A stretch of 64,000 nt of DNA. Source: G963662905 sp963676725. Lineage in GTDB: Bacteria > Bacteroidota > Bacteroidia > Bacteroidales > WRLA01. The notes under the pieces are model-generated. The model was not told the origin of the DNA, did no database searches, and saw only the letters and a program-made list of their open reading frames with translations. Location: positions 124,001-188,000 of the forward strand of contig OY781463.1 of the NCBI GenBank assembly GCA_963676725.1, given 5' to 3'. Shown here one piece after another: positions 26,443 through 35,776 of the stretch. The position numbers and the translations under genes were made by a program. How positions within the stretch are numbered: the first letter of the stretch is position 1; each line of letters starts with the position of its first letter.

Positions 26443-27291
26443 TTAATGGTGGAGCGTTCCAGTGTTTACTACGGGGCTGGCGTCTTTATCGGAACAAAGC
26501 ACAACCATCAGATTGCTTACCATTGCGGCTTTGCTGTGCTCATCAAGCTCTATTGTTTCTCTCTTTGAAAGCTCTTCAATGGCCATTTCTACCATTCCTA
26601 CAGCTCCTTCAACGATTTTTGTTCGTGCGGCAACAATGGCAGAGGCTTGCTGACGCTTCAGCATGGCGCCTGCAATTTCTTGTGCATAAGCAAGATAACT
26701 AATGCGTGCTTCCATTACTTCAATGCCGGCGATTTTTAAACGCTCAGAAAGCTCTTCTTCCAAAACACGGTTTACTTCTTCGCCACCACTACGTAAGGTT
26801 AAATCCGATTCTTCGTCTTCAAAATTGTCATAAGGATAATGGCCTGCTAATTTACGAATCGCTGCTTCGCTCTGAATATCAACAAAATGTGTGTATTCGT
26901 CTACTTCAAAAGCTGCTTTATAAGTGTCTTTCACACGCCAAACCAATACAATGCCAATCATAATCGGATTCCCGATTTTGTCATTTACTTTTATTGGATC
27001 ACTGTCGAGATTTCGGGCGCGCAAGCTGATTTTTTTGCGCACATAAAAAGGGTTCACCAAATAAAAGCCGTTTTTCTTTACCGTTCCGGCATATTTCCCG
27101 AAAAGTGTCATGACTATTGATTCGTTCGGATTAACAATCACAAAGCCAATTGCAAAGAATAGCCCAATCACCATAAAGGCAATCATCCAAATCATATGCA
27201 GCATAATGATGCCGTACAATGGCGCGAAAATCAAAACCAATACAATCAATAAACCTACAAAGCCTGAAAAGGGAACAATTGTTTTTTCCAT
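26443..27291 (-). CDS. SPFH domain (stomatin/prohibitin-like) membrane protein
   Basis: The protein has 282 residues. Two adjacent hydrophobic segments (about 8-28 and 32-52) anchor it in the inner membrane. The SPFH domain starts IVNPNESIVMTLFGKYAGTV and includes GFYLVNPFYVRKKISLRARNL. The C-terminal part is helical (EEELSERLKIAGIEVMEARISYLAYAQE) and predicted to oligomerise. SPFH proteins form membrane scaffolds that organise proteases or stress functions; the partner here is unknown. It shares an operon with a ribbon-helix-helix protein. The promoter upstream is unusually close to the E. coli sigma70 consensus. Confidence 0.92.
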   Translation of the reverse strand: MEKTIVPFSGFVGLLIVLVLIFAPLYGIIMLHMIWMIAFMVIGLFFAIGFVIVNPNESIVMTLFGKYAGTVKKNGFYLVNPFYVRKKISLRARNLDSDPIKVNDKIGNPIMIGIVLVWRVKDTYKAAFEVDEYTHFVDIQSEAAIRKLAGHYPYDNFEDEESDLTLRSGGEEVNRVLEEELSERLKIAGIEVMEARISYLAYAQEIAGAMLKRQQASAIVAARTKIVEGAVGMVEMAIEELSKRETIELDEHSKAAMVSNLMVVLCSDKDASPVVNTGTLHH

Positions 27292-27338
27292 GATATTTAG
27301 TTTTAGAGTAATTTTATAATGATATTAAAATGATATTG

Positions 27339-27369
27339 CAATAATAGCTAATTTTCATGTGCTTGTCAA
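27339..27369 (-). promoter_or_regulatory. Sigma70-like promoter of the SPFH-Arc unit
   Basis: The minus strand reads TTGACA (27369-27364), a 17-base spacer and TATTAT (27346-27341). With the next two bases the downstream box reads TATTATTG, also close to TAnnTTTG. The leader to the SPFH start is about 40 bases. This is a near-perfect match to both promoter types. Confidence 0.65.
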
Positions 27370-27522
27370 GTGTTTTTGAAAATATTTTGTGAATATGTAA
27401 AAGGGGTTGTCCGTAATATGCTGTTATTAAGTTTGTTATATAGGTAATTATTTTTCTGGAAGAATGATCTTTCTGCAGAGAAGCTTCTTGCGTTTTGGGC
27501 TAATCGTTTCGGCGATCTTCTT

Positions 27523-27530
27523 TATCTTTG
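27523..27530 (+). promoter_or_regulatory. Candidate -7 element (TATCTTTG) for the yjjG-rsmE run
   Basis: TATCTTTG matches TAnnTTTG and lies 18 bases before the ATG at 27549. It overlaps the earlier possible start at 27528 and therefore favours 27549. The nearest TTTG upstream (27494-27497) is 25 bases away, longer than usual. Confidence 0.42.
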
Positions 27531-27548
27531 TCGGCTAAATTGAATGGA

Positions 27549-28247
27549 ATGAAACCATATCGACATATTTTTATTGATCTCGACAGGACTTTATGGGATT
27601 TTGATACGAACAGTAAGGATACCCTGCATGATATTTATCGCGATTTTGCTCTTTCGTGCCGCGGAATTGAAAGTTTTAGTGCGTTTTATGATACCTATAC
27701 AGAAATCAACCATTATTTGTGGTCGCTGTACAGGGAAGAAAAAATAACAAAAGAGGATTTAAGTGTTCAGCGGTTCAGCGACACCCTCGAGGCATTTAGT
27801 GTATTTGATGAAGGGCTTGCAGCGCGCATGGGCGAGGAATATATCCTTCGTAGCCCTATGAAAACGCGTTTGTTTCCTGGAGTGGTTGAAACCCTTGATT
27901 ACCTTAAAGATAAAGGTTATTATATGCACATTATTACCAATGGTTTTAATGAAGTTCAGTATACAAAAATGGAGCAATCCGGACTGAAACCCTATTTTCG
28001 TTCGATTATTACTTCTGAAGAGGCGCGCTCCAAAAAGCCCGATCGTGCAATATTTCAGTACGCCCTCCAAAAATCCGGGGCAATTGTGCATCAAAGCCTT
28101 ATGGTTGGCGATGACCCTGATGTTGATATTGATGGGGCAATTGGAGTAGGGATGGATCAGGTTTTGGTCGACTACAATGAAACATATTCCTCAAGGGAAG
28201 CTACATATAGGATTGTTGATTTTCATGAACTTCAAAAGATTTTATAA
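27549..28247 (+). CDS. YjjG family noncanonical pyrimidine nucleotidase (HAD superfamily)
   Basis: The protein has 232 residues. The HAD motif I FIDLDRTLWDF supplies the catalytic Asp pair, motif II is HIITNGF, and motifs III/IV are KKPDRAIFQYAL and MVGDDPDVDIDGA. YjjG-type enzymes dephosphorylate pyrimidine (deoxy)nucleoside monophosphates, including damaged ones, acting as house-cleaning phosphatases. The ATG at 27549 is preferred because homologues begin just before the DLD motif and a promoter element covers the earlier start. It is the first gene of a plus-strand run; rsmE follows after two bases. Confidence 0.9.
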   Translation: MKPYRHIFIDLDRTLWDFDTNSKDTLHDIYRDFALSCRGIESFSAFYDTYTEINHYLWSLYREEKITKEDLSVQRFSDTLEAFSVFDEGLAARMGEEYILRSPMKTRLFPGVVETLDYLKDKGYYMHIITNGFNEVQYTKMEQSGLKPYFRSIITSEEARSKKPDRAIFQYALQKSGAIVHQSLMVGDDPDVDIDGAIGVGMDQVLVDYNETYSSREATYRIVDFHELQKIL

Positions 28248-28249
28248 TA

Positions 28250-28963
28250 ATGAAACTGTTCTACCATCCTGAAGCAATGATTGCCGGCGAAATTGTTTCC
28301 CTTTCGGAAGAGGAAAGCAAGCATAGTTCGAAGGTTTTACGACTCGATGAAGGAGATATTATCCATTTGAGCAATGGAATGGGTAGTATGGCAAAAGCTG
28401 AAATTATTCTTTCTCACCCAAAAAAAACAGAAGTTTTGATTAAAGAGGTTGACAATGAATATGATGCAAAGCCTTTTCGGGTACATATTGCGATGGGGCC
28501 AACAAAAAACAATAGCCGCTTCGAGTGGTTTCTGGAAAAGGCCACAGAAATTGGTATTGATGAAATTACACCCATTATTTGTGAATACTCGGAGCGCAGA
28601 ACAATAAAAAAAGAACGCCTCGAAAAAGTGATTCTGGCGGCAATGAAACAATCTCTAAAAGCACGCTTGCCCCAATTAAATGAGGCGATAAGCTTTTCTG
28701 ATTTCGTGAAAAACAATTCCGAAACAATAAATTTTATCGCCTATTGCAGCGATGAATATCGTACGTCCCTTAAAAATTCAATTGTTCCCGGTGATGATGT
28801 GCTTGTGTTGATTGGCCCCGAAGGTGATTTTAGTCCGGCAGAAGTTACCCTTGCTTTGGAAGAGGGATTTTTGCCTGTAAGCTTGGGGACAAGCCGTTTG
28901 CGTACAGAAACGGCTGCAATGGTGGCCTGCCATACAGTTAACCTGATTAATGAAAAAGATTAA
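28250..28963 (+). CDS. rsmE: 16S rRNA (uracil-1498-N3)-methyltransferase
   Basis: SPOUT-family methyltransferase that makes m3U1498 in 16S rRNA. It has 237 residues. An N-terminal PUA-like domain (HSSKVLRLDEGDIIHLSNG) is followed by the knotted SPOUT domain with LIGPEGDFSPAEV and LGTSRLRTETAAMVA, the SAM-binding knot. Its near-contact with the YjjG-type gene indicates a shared transcript. The assignment is firm. Confidence 0.95.
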   Translation: MKLFYHPEAMIAGEIVSLSEEESKHSSKVLRLDEGDIIHLSNGMGSMAKAEIILSHPKKTEVLIKEVDNEYDAKPFRVHIAMGPTKNNSRFEWFLEKATEIGIDEITPIICEYSERRTIKKERLEKVILAAMKQSLKARLPQLNEAISFSDFVKNNSETINFIAYCSDEYRTSLKNSIVPGDDVLVLIGPEGDFSPAEVTLALEEGFLPVSLGTSRLRTETAAMVACHTVNLINEKD

Positions 28964-28992
28964 GTGCCCTGAGTGCTTATAATCATAGTTTT

Positions 28993-29661
28993 ATGAATAA
29001 AAAAATAGTTTTTTCCTTAATAGTGTTTCTTGGCCTTCTGGGGGCAATGCGCGCACAATCATTGCAAATTGCCTTACTTAAATACAATGGCGGCGGCGAT
29101 TGGTATGCAAATCCTACCTCCTTGCAAAATCTGATTGCTTACTGTAATGAGCATTTGGGCACTGAAATCAATCCGGAAGCAACCACAATCGAAGTGGGTG
29201 ACCCTGCAATTTTTAATATGCCTTTTATGCATATGACAGGGCACGGAAATGTTGTGTTTTCTCAGGAGGAGGCTCAAAATCTTAGGAATTATTTATTGGC
29301 CGGAGGCTTCTTGCATATCGATGATAATTATGGACTGGATCAGTTTATCAGGCCGCAAATGAAAAAGGTTTTTCCAGAACTGGATTTTGTTGAATTGCCA
29401 TTTGATCATCCAATCTACCATCAAAAATATAATTTCCCTAAAGGACTGCCCAAGGTTCATGAGCATGATAATAAAGCGCCGCAAGGTTTTGGGCTGATTT
29501 ATGAAGGTCGCCTGCTGTGTTTTTATTCCTACGAATCTGATCTTGGTGATGGATGGGAAGATCCGGGCGTGCACCACGATTCGCAACAAATTCGTGAAGA
29601 TGCCTTAAAAATGGGGGCCAACATCATCCAATATGTATTTACAAATCAAGAAATGCAATAG
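28993..29661 (+). CDS. DUF4159 domain-containing exported protein
   Basis: The protein has 222 residues. The signal peptide ends MRAQ (about residue 22). The rest is one DUF4159 domain: LQIALLKYNGGGDWYANP at the start, then MTGHGNVVFSQEEAQNLRNY and LAGGFLHIDDNYG. It belongs to the class I glutamine amidotransferase-like/ThuA-like fold group, with no clear catalytic Cys-His pair. In Bacteroidota and other phyla it often neighbours BatA-type membrane proteins, as it does here. Its function is unknown; an envelope role is inferred from export and context. Confidence 0.88.
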   Translation: MNKKIVFSLIVFLGLLGAMRAQSLQIALLKYNGGGDWYANPTSLQNLIAYCNEHLGTEINPEATTIEVGDPAIFNMPFMHMTGHGNVVFSQEEAQNLRNYLLAGGFLHIDDNYGLDQFIRPQMKKVFPELDFVELPFDHPIYHQKYNFPKGLPKVHEHDNKAPQGFGLIYEGRLLCFYSYESDLGDGWEDPGVHHDSQQIREDALKMGANIIQYVFTNQEMQ

Positions 29662-29698
29662 AATATGATCCTTAATTTTATCATGAAAAAGCCTGATA

Positions 29699-31726
29699 AT
29701 GCAGTTTGCTAACCCATATTTTCTCTACGGACTTTTCGCCCTGGCAATTCCTGTGCTGATTCATCTTTTTAATCTGCGCAAATTCAAAAAACAGGAGTTT
29801 ACCAATGTGGCCTTCATTCGTGAAATTAAAAGCCAAACAAAGAAAAGTTCTCAACTAAAGCATCTTATTGTGCTTATTGTCCGCATGATGGCAGTCGCTG
29901 CAATTGTGTTTGCATTTGCTCGCCCTTTTATCCCCGCGGAAGAAAGTTTGGGTGAAAAAGTGAAGCTAAAAAAAGTGAGTATTTATATTGATAACTCTTT
30001 CTCGATGCAAGGGGAGTCGAGTCTTGGCCCTCTTCCTGAGCTTGCACAAAAAAAGGCTGCTGAATTGATTAAAAGCTTAGGTCAGGAGTCAGACTATCAA
30101 ATAATTGATAATAGTAAAACCTATCGTTCCACGCCTTTTATTAGTCAGGACGATGCCTTAAAGCAGTTGCAGGAGCAGAAAACCAGTGTACGTTCTGCAA
30201 ATATCAATACGCTGATTGAAAATTACCTAAACACTGCTCCGCTTGATGGAAATGATTATAGTTTGTTTGTTATCAGTGATTTTCAAAAGGGAAGTTTTCA
30301 GGTGCATCCCTTCTTTTCTGATAGTGCTGCAATGATAAATCTGGTTCACCTGTCCCATACAAATAATAATAATATTGCCGTGGACAGTTGTTTTATGGTT
30401 TCGCCCTATGTACGTGCAGGAGAGCAATTGACAATTAGGGTAATACTAAAAAATTATGGCACAGATTATTTGGAAAAACTTCCCGTAAAACTCGTGCTGA
30501 ACGGAGAGCAAAGGGCATTATCATCGGTTGATTTGGAGCCTTTAGAGCGTGCAGAAGTCGATTTGCAGTTTACCCCAGAAAAAACCAATAACTATACAGG
30601 ATTTGTGGAAATTATGGATTATCCTGTGCGTTTTGATGATCAATATTTTATAAGCATCCATATTAATCCGTTTATTGATGTGCTCTGTATTTCAGAAACC
30701 AATGCAAAGGGTTCCATAGACAGGCTGTATGCTACAGATAGTATTTTTCGCTTCGAGCGATTGACTCTGGGGGAAATCCCTTACGAAAGCCTTCCTTCTC
30801 GGGATTTTATTATTTTGGAAAATCTTCCCGAAATCCCATCAGGGCTTGCTTTGGAGTTACAAAAGTATATCCGGCAGGGAGGAAGCCTGATGATGATTCC
30901 CCATGCGCAGGCAGATTTGCCGATCTATAATTCCTTTCTTCAAAACTTTGGCATGACAATGCTACCCCTTGATACAGTGGCGGAAAAATTGGAGATGATT
31001 CAGCAAAACAGTCCGTTTTTTTCAGGCGTTTTTGAGAATATTCCACGCAATTTGCAATTGCCCGATGTGCAGCAGTATTATCCCATACGCATCAATACCG
31101 AAAGCGAAAATGAAGTTTTATTGAGTTTGAGAAATGGGCGTCCCTTTTTAATCCGCAATGCTTTAGGAAATGGCCAGTTTAGTTTATTTGCATCTGCTTT
31201 GGCTCAGCCCTATTCTGATATGTATGCGCATGCCCTATTTGTTCCGATTATGTATAAAGCCGCTTTTCTGAGTACAGGAATGCAGCCTTTGGCATATACG
31301 CCTGCCAATAACGATGTTATCGACTTAAATTTGGAATTACCGGGCGATGAAGCTCCGCTTTTGGTAAGCAGCGAAACCGAAGAGGACATGATCCCCTCAT
31401 TTCGTAAATCGGGAAATAAGTTGCAGGTTTTCCTAAATGCTGAATTATGCAATCAGGCAGGGCTTTTCTCCCTGAAAACGAATAACGAAGAGTATCCTTT
31501 GGCTCTAAACTACAGCCGAAAAGAATCCCTAACGCGCTTTTTTACAGAAAAAGAAATAGATAGCATTGCTAGGGAAAGTCTCTACCCATACCGTGTTTTT
31601 AATGGGCAGCAAAAAGGGCTTGGGACGAAAATAATGAATATGGATCAACAACTTTGGCGCTGGTTTATTATTTTTGCACTTGCTTTTTTAGCGATTGAAA
31701 TACTGCTTTTACGATTCTGGAAATAA
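29699..31726 (+). CDS. BatA-domain membrane protein
   Basis: The protein has 675 residues. The N-terminus is the BatA-type double membrane segment (FANPYFLYGLFALAIPVLIH, then LKHLIVLIVRMMAVAAIVFAFARPF). A large periplasmic region follows; it includes a von Willebrand A-like start (VSIYIDNSFSMQGE) and, further on, beta-sandwich and glutamine-amidotransferase-like stretches. A C-terminal membrane helix (WFIIFALAFLAIEILLLRFW) ends the protein. It resembles the large BatA-like proteins that accompany MoxR/Bat clusters, but no MoxR ATPase is nearby. The upstream DUF4159 gene is 37 bases away. Confidence 0.88.
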   Translation: MQFANPYFLYGLFALAIPVLIHLFNLRKFKKQEFTNVAFIREIKSQTKKSSQLKHLIVLIVRMMAVAAIVFAFARPFIPAEESLGEKVKLKKVSIYIDNSFSMQGESSLGPLPELAQKKAAELIKSLGQESDYQIIDNSKTYRSTPFISQDDALKQLQEQKTSVRSANINTLIENYLNTAPLDGNDYSLFVISDFQKGSFQVHPFFSDSAAMINLVHLSHTNNNNIAVDSCFMVSPYVRAGEQLTIRVILKNYGTDYLEKLPVKLVLNGEQRALSSVDLEPLERAEVDLQFTPEKTNNYTGFVEIMDYPVRFDDQYFISIHINPFIDVLCISETNAKGSIDRLYATDSIFRFERLTLGEIPYESLPSRDFIILENLPEIPSGLALELQKYIRQGGSLMMIPHAQADLPIYNSFLQNFGMTMLPLDTVAEKLEMIQQNSPFFSGVFENIPRNLQLPDVQQYYPIRINTESENEVLLSLRNGRPFLIRNALGNGQFSLFASALAQPYSDMYAHALFVPIMYKAAFLSTGMQPLAYTPANNDVIDLNLELPGDEAPLLVSSETEEDMIPSFRKSGNKLQVFLNAELCNQAGLFSLKTNNEEYPLALNYSRKESLTRFFTEKEIDSIARESLYPYRVFNGQQKGLGTKIMNMDQQLWRWFIIFALAFLAIEILLLRFWK

Positions 31727-31745
31727 ATTATAAAATATAGATTAA

Positions 31746-32945
31746 ATGTACAACAGGGTAAAACTTAGTGAAGACACATTTTGGATTGGTGTAAACGACA
31801 GGAGAACTCATCTTTTCGAGAACTATTGGCCACTGCCGAATGGTGTTGCTTATAATTCTTATCTCATTTGCGATGAGAAAGTCGCTTTGGTAGATACTGT
31901 GGAAATCAGTAAAATGGAAGAATATATCGATAAAATCCGTGATATTCTTGGCGAAGGGAAAAAGGTCGATTATCTGATTATCAATCATATGGAGCCGGAC
32001 CATTCCGGAGCCATTAAGGCAATAATTAATGAATATCCAGATGTTCAGCTCGTTGGAAACCGTAAGACTTTCCCAATGCTTGAAGGATTTTATGGGATTC
32101 ATGATAATTTTTTGGAAGTGAAAGAAGGCGATAGCCTGAAACTCGGTCGCCATGAGCTTAGGTTTTATATGGCGCCAATGGTTCATTGGCCCGAAACAAT
32201 GATGACCTTCGATGAAACCGATAAAATCCTATATTCTGCAGATGCTTTCGGTAGCTTTGGAACCTTAGATGGTGGCATTTTTGATGATGAAATCAATTTG
32301 GATTTTTATGAGGAAGAGCTCAGGCGTTATTACAGCAATATCGTAGGAAAATACGGAATGCAAGTACAAAAAGCACTGAACAAACTCAGTGGGCTTGATG
32401 TAAAAATGATTGCCTCAACACATGGCCCTGTTTGGCGTTCACATATCGATAAAATTATTGGCGATTACCAAAAATGGAGCCGCTACGAAACAGAAGAGGG
32501 TGTGGTTATTGTGTATGGCAGTATGTATGGCAATACCGAAAAAATGGCGGAAATTATTGCACGTACATTAAGCGAAGAAGGTATTAAAAATATTCGAGTA
32601 TACGATTCTTCCAAAACCCACAGCTCATACATTATTAACGATATCTGGAAATATAAAGGCGTTATTCTCGGAAGTAGTGCCTACAATGGCGGGATATTTA
32701 CCCCAATGCGTGCTTTAATCAGGGAACTGGAACATATTATGCCCAAAAACCATTTATTGGCCATTTTCGGCTCAATGAGTTGGGGCGGTGGCGGAGTGCG
32801 CACACTAGAGAAATTTGCCGAGACAATAAAATGGGATTTAGTAGCAGATTCTGTGGAAGCAAGGCATTCTGCACAGCATAAGGATATCGAAAAACTCGTT
32901 GAGCTAGCAAAAGCTATGGCGGCAAAATTAAAAGAGAAAAATTAA
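31746..32945 (+). CDS. Flavodiiron protein (FprA family A-type flavoprotein)
   Basis: Cytoplasmic enzyme that reduces O2 to water and/or NO to N2O, protecting anaerobes. It has 399 residues. The metallo-beta-lactamase-like domain carries the diiron ligands His81, Glu83 and Asp85 (NHMEPDHSG), with His147, Asp165 and His226 as further ligands. The flavodoxin domain begins near residue 252 (VVIVYGSMYGNTEKMAEI), binding FMN. The class is A, with no extra rubredoxin or reductase module. It ends the plus-strand run from 27549 and is followed by a 15-bp terminator stem. Confidence 0.96.
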   Translation: MYNRVKLSEDTFWIGVNDRRTHLFENYWPLPNGVAYNSYLICDEKVALVDTVEISKMEEYIDKIRDILGEGKKVDYLIINHMEPDHSGAIKAIINEYPDVQLVGNRKTFPMLEGFYGIHDNFLEVKEGDSLKLGRHELRFYMAPMVHWPETMMTFDETDKILYSADAFGSFGTLDGGIFDDEINLDFYEEELRRYYSNIVGKYGMQVQKALNKLSGLDVKMIASTHGPVWRSHIDKIIGDYQKWSRYETEEGVVIVYGSMYGNTEKMAEIIARTLSEEGIKNIRVYDSSKTHSSYIINDIWKYKGVILGSSAYNGGIFTPMRALIRELEHIMPKNHLLAIFGSMSWGGGGVRTLEKFAETIKWDLVADSVEARHSAQHKDIEKLVELAKAMAAKLKEKN

Positions 32946-32964
32946 GGTGTTGATATTCAATTAG

Positions 32965-33005
32965 AACGGGGGCGTTGTTGATAAATGAAACAATGTCCCC
33001 GTTTT
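32965..33005 (+). terminator. Intrinsic terminator after the flavodiiron gene
   Basis: A 15-pair stem with two G-T wobbles (32965-32979 with 32989-33003), a 9-base loop and a short T run. It lies inside the open frame upstream of the topoisomerase start, which argues against any start before about 33005. Confidence 0.82.
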
Positions 33006-33067
33006 TATTTGCCCTAAATTTAGTAATTTTAAGCCCTGTCAATTACTGGTTTTACCCTGGATTTATT

Positions 33068-35698
33068 ATGGAAGAAGAAGAAAAGAAGCAGGAGTATCCT
33101 GACACTGGCGAAAACAATAACCAGCCTTTTAAAACAACACAACTATCGGGCATGTATGAGGATTGGTTCCTCGATTATGCCTCTTATGTAATACTGGAAC
33201 GGGCTGTTCCGGCCTTGGAAGATGGTCTTAAGCCTGTGCAAAGGCGGATACTTCATTCGATGTTCCGCCTCGATGATGGCCGTTACAATAAAGTGGCTAA
33301 TATTATTGGTCATACCATGCAGTTTCACCCTCATGGTGACACTTCTATTGGCGATGCTTTGGTACAGCTCGGTCAAAAAGACCTGCTTATCGATATGCAG
33401 GGAAACTGGGGAAACATCCTTACCGGTGATAGTGCAGCAGCCTCCCGCTATATTGAAGCGCGCCTCTCAAAATTTGCACTTGAAGTTGTTTTTAACCCGA
33501 AAACAACAGAATGGAAATCAAGCTATGATGGCAGGAATAAAGAACCTGTTGCTCTTCCTGTGAAGTTTCCTTTGCTGTTAGCTCAAGGGGTTGAGGGTAT
33601 TGCAGTTGGGCTCGCTTCAAAACTCCTTCCACATAATTTTTTGGAATTAATTGATGCATCGATCAAAATTTTAAAAGGGGAAGATTTTGAAATATTCCCT
33701 GATTTTTCAACCGGGGGAATGGCAGATTGCTCCAGATACAATGACGGGCTTCGCGGTGGCAAAATTAGGGTAAGGGCAAAAATCAATAAAACAGATAAAA
33801 AAACACTCACAATTACCGAAATCCCTTTTGGAACTACTACCGGATCTTTAATTGATTCTGTGCTGTCGGCCAACGACAAAGGCAAAATTAGGGTAAAGAA
33901 AATTGACGATAATACAGCCGAATCGGTAGAAATTGTGATTCATCTGCATAATAATGTTTCTCCCGATCAAACCATTGACGCTCTATATGCATTCACCGAT
34001 TGTGAAATCTCTATTAGCCCGAATTCCTGCATTATTCAAGGGAAAAAGCCTCTTTTTCTCGGCGTTAAAGATATACTGAAAAGTGACACCCAAAATACAC
34101 TGGGATTGCTTAAGAGCGAGCTCGAAATCCAAAAAGCAGAGCTGCTCGAAAAATTGCATTTGTCCTCACTCGAAAAAATATTTATAGAAAAGGAAATCTA
34201 TCTCGATATTCGAAAGACAAACTCTTTTGAAGAGATGCTCGAAACGATTGACAAAGGTTTAAAGCCATATGTAGAGCATTTTATCAGGGATGTTGTGCGT
34301 GATGACCTGATTCGCCTTTCGGATATTCCAATCAAAAGGATTTCACGCTACAATACATTCAAAGCTGAAGAGTATATGCGCGGGCTCGAAGAAGAGCTGA
34401 AGGAAGTTGAGAACCATCTCGCGCACCTTATCGATTATGCAATCAATTATTTTAGGCAAATCAAAAAGAAATATGGCGCAGGACGGGAAAGAAAAACAGA
34501 ACTGAGAAATTTTGATACGATTGAAGCTGCTGCTGTTGCTGTGAACAATGCTAAATTATATATCAATCGTGAAGAGGGATTTGCCGGCACTTCCCTGAAA
34601 AAAGATGAATTTGTTTGCGATTGCTCTGATATTGACGATTTTATCGTGTTTAACAACGATGGTACCTTTATGGTGACTAAGGTTGCCACAAAAGTGTATA
34701 TCGGCTCCAATGTGATCCATATTGATATTTTCCGAAAAAATGATGAACGTACAGTTTATAATATGGTCTATCAGGATGGGCGAATCGGGAATGTGTATAT
34801 CAAAAGATTTTCGGTGATTGGCGTTACACGTGATAAGGTATATGATTTGACTATAGGCACAAAAGGAACACGTGTGCTCTATTTTACTGCCAATCCAAAT
34901 GGGGAAGCGGAGGTGCTAAAAGTGTATTTGCGCCCCAAACCCAAATTGCGAAAATTGAATTTTGATTTCGATTTTAGTGATCTTGCCATCAAAAACCGGA
35001 ATGCAAAAGGGAATATACTATCGCGCCATGCCGTTCGGAAAATTCAAAAAAAGGAAGATGGTGTTTCAACACTTGGAGCATTGAAAATTTGGTACGATGA
35101 TACCGTACATCGTCTGAGCACCGAAGAGAGAGGAATCTTTTTAGGTGAATTCAGGAAGGATGATAAGATTTTTACAATCAATAAATCAGGTATCTATAAG
35201 TTTTATTCGTACGACCTAGCCACGCATTTTGATGATGATATGATGATCATCGAGAAGTTTAATCCTAAAAAAATAATTACGGCTTTGTATATGGAAGGGG
35301 AGTCTGGTTTTGTGTACATCAAACGTTTTCAACCCGATGGAAATGGAAAGCCGGTAACATTTATTACCGAGCATCCCAAATCAAAGCTGCTTCTTACCAC
35401 AGATGAATACCTGCCTGTTTTAAAAGTTGTTTTTGATCCCAAGAAAAATGATGAGGATTTAGAGGATGAAGAGATTATGGTTGCAGATTTTATCGATGTA
35501 AAAGGAGAGAAAGCCAAAGGCAAGCGCCTTACCAAATATGTTGTGAAAAATTTGATTTGGCAGGATCCTTTGCCCTATGAAGAGGAGGAAGAAGAAATGC
35601 TGGAAAGTGAAGAGGAATCAAACAATTCGTCAGAGAGAGAAGATCCTTCCGGAGATGATGATGATCCAATCGGAGAACAAATGAGCTTTGGTTTTTAG
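33068..35698 (+). CDS. DNA topoisomerase IV/gyrase subunit A (ParC-type)
   Basis: Breakage-reunion subunit of a type IIA topoisomerase. It has 876 residues from the ATG at 33068; the frame is open to 32975 but that stretch overlaps the terminator. The catalytic Tyr128 is in AASRYIEARL. The winged-helix region with LEDGLKPVQRRILHSMF precedes it. A coiled tower (LEEELKEVENHLAHLI) and a beta-pinwheel C-terminal domain follow, then an acidic tail rich in Glu and Asp. No gyrase box (QRRGGKG type) was seen, favouring ParC. The B subunit is not adjacent. Confidence 0.93.
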   Translation: MEEEEKKQEYPDTGENNNQPFKTTQLSGMYEDWFLDYASYVILERAVPALEDGLKPVQRRILHSMFRLDDGRYNKVANIIGHTMQFHPHGDTSIGDALVQLGQKDLLIDMQGNWGNILTGDSAAASRYIEARLSKFALEVVFNPKTTEWKSSYDGRNKEPVALPVKFPLLLAQGVEGIAVGLASKLLPHNFLELIDASIKILKGEDFEIFPDFSTGGMADCSRYNDGLRGGKIRVRAKINKTDKKTLTITEIPFGTTTGSLIDSVLSANDKGKIRVKKIDDNTAESVEIVIHLHNNVSPDQTIDALYAFTDCEISISPNSCIIQGKKPLFLGVKDILKSDTQNTLGLLKSELEIQKAELLEKLHLSSLEKIFIEKEIYLDIRKTNSFEEMLETIDKGLKPYVEHFIRDVVRDDLIRLSDIPIKRISRYNTFKAEEYMRGLEEELKEVENHLAHLIDYAINYFRQIKKKYGAGRERKTELRNFDTIEAAAVAVNNAKLYINREEGFAGTSLKKDEFVCDCSDIDDFIVFNNDGTFMVTKVATKVYIGSNVIHIDIFRKNDERTVYNMVYQDGRIGNVYIKRFSVIGVTRDKVYDLTIGTKGTRVLYFTANPNGEAEVLKVYLRPKPKLRKLNFDFDFSDLAIKNRNAKGNILSRHAVRKIQKKEDGVSTLGALKIWYDDTVHRLSTEERGIFLGEFRKDDKIFTINKSGIYKFYSYDLATHFDDDMMIIEKFNPKKIITALYMEGESGFVYIKRFQPDGNGKPVTFITEHPKSKLLLTTDEYLPVLKVVFDPKKNDEDLEDEEIMVADFIDVKGEKAKGKRLTKYVVKNLIWQDPLPYEEEEEEMLESEEESNNSSEREDPSGDDDDPIGEQMSFGF

Positions 35699-35727
35699 AA
35701 TGCATCCATCCTAGGAAATTTCAATAA

Positions 35728-35760
35728 AAAAAGCCCTGAACTCATTGCTCAGGGCTTTTT
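35728..35760. terminator. Bidirectional terminator between parC-type and nucleoside transporter genes
   Basis: A 12-bp stem (35728-35739 with 35749-35760, core AAGCCCTGA) with a 9-base loop, A-rich on the left and T-rich on the right. It can therefore serve both convergent genes. Confidence 0.9.
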
Positions 35761-35776
35761 CTTTTGTTTGCATCCA

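Noticed and set aside
29683..29712. Ten-codon mini-frame (ATG to TAA) overlapping the start of the BatA-domain gene
   Set aside because: It could be a coupled leader peptide, but nothing supports translation, and such short frames are frequent by chance.
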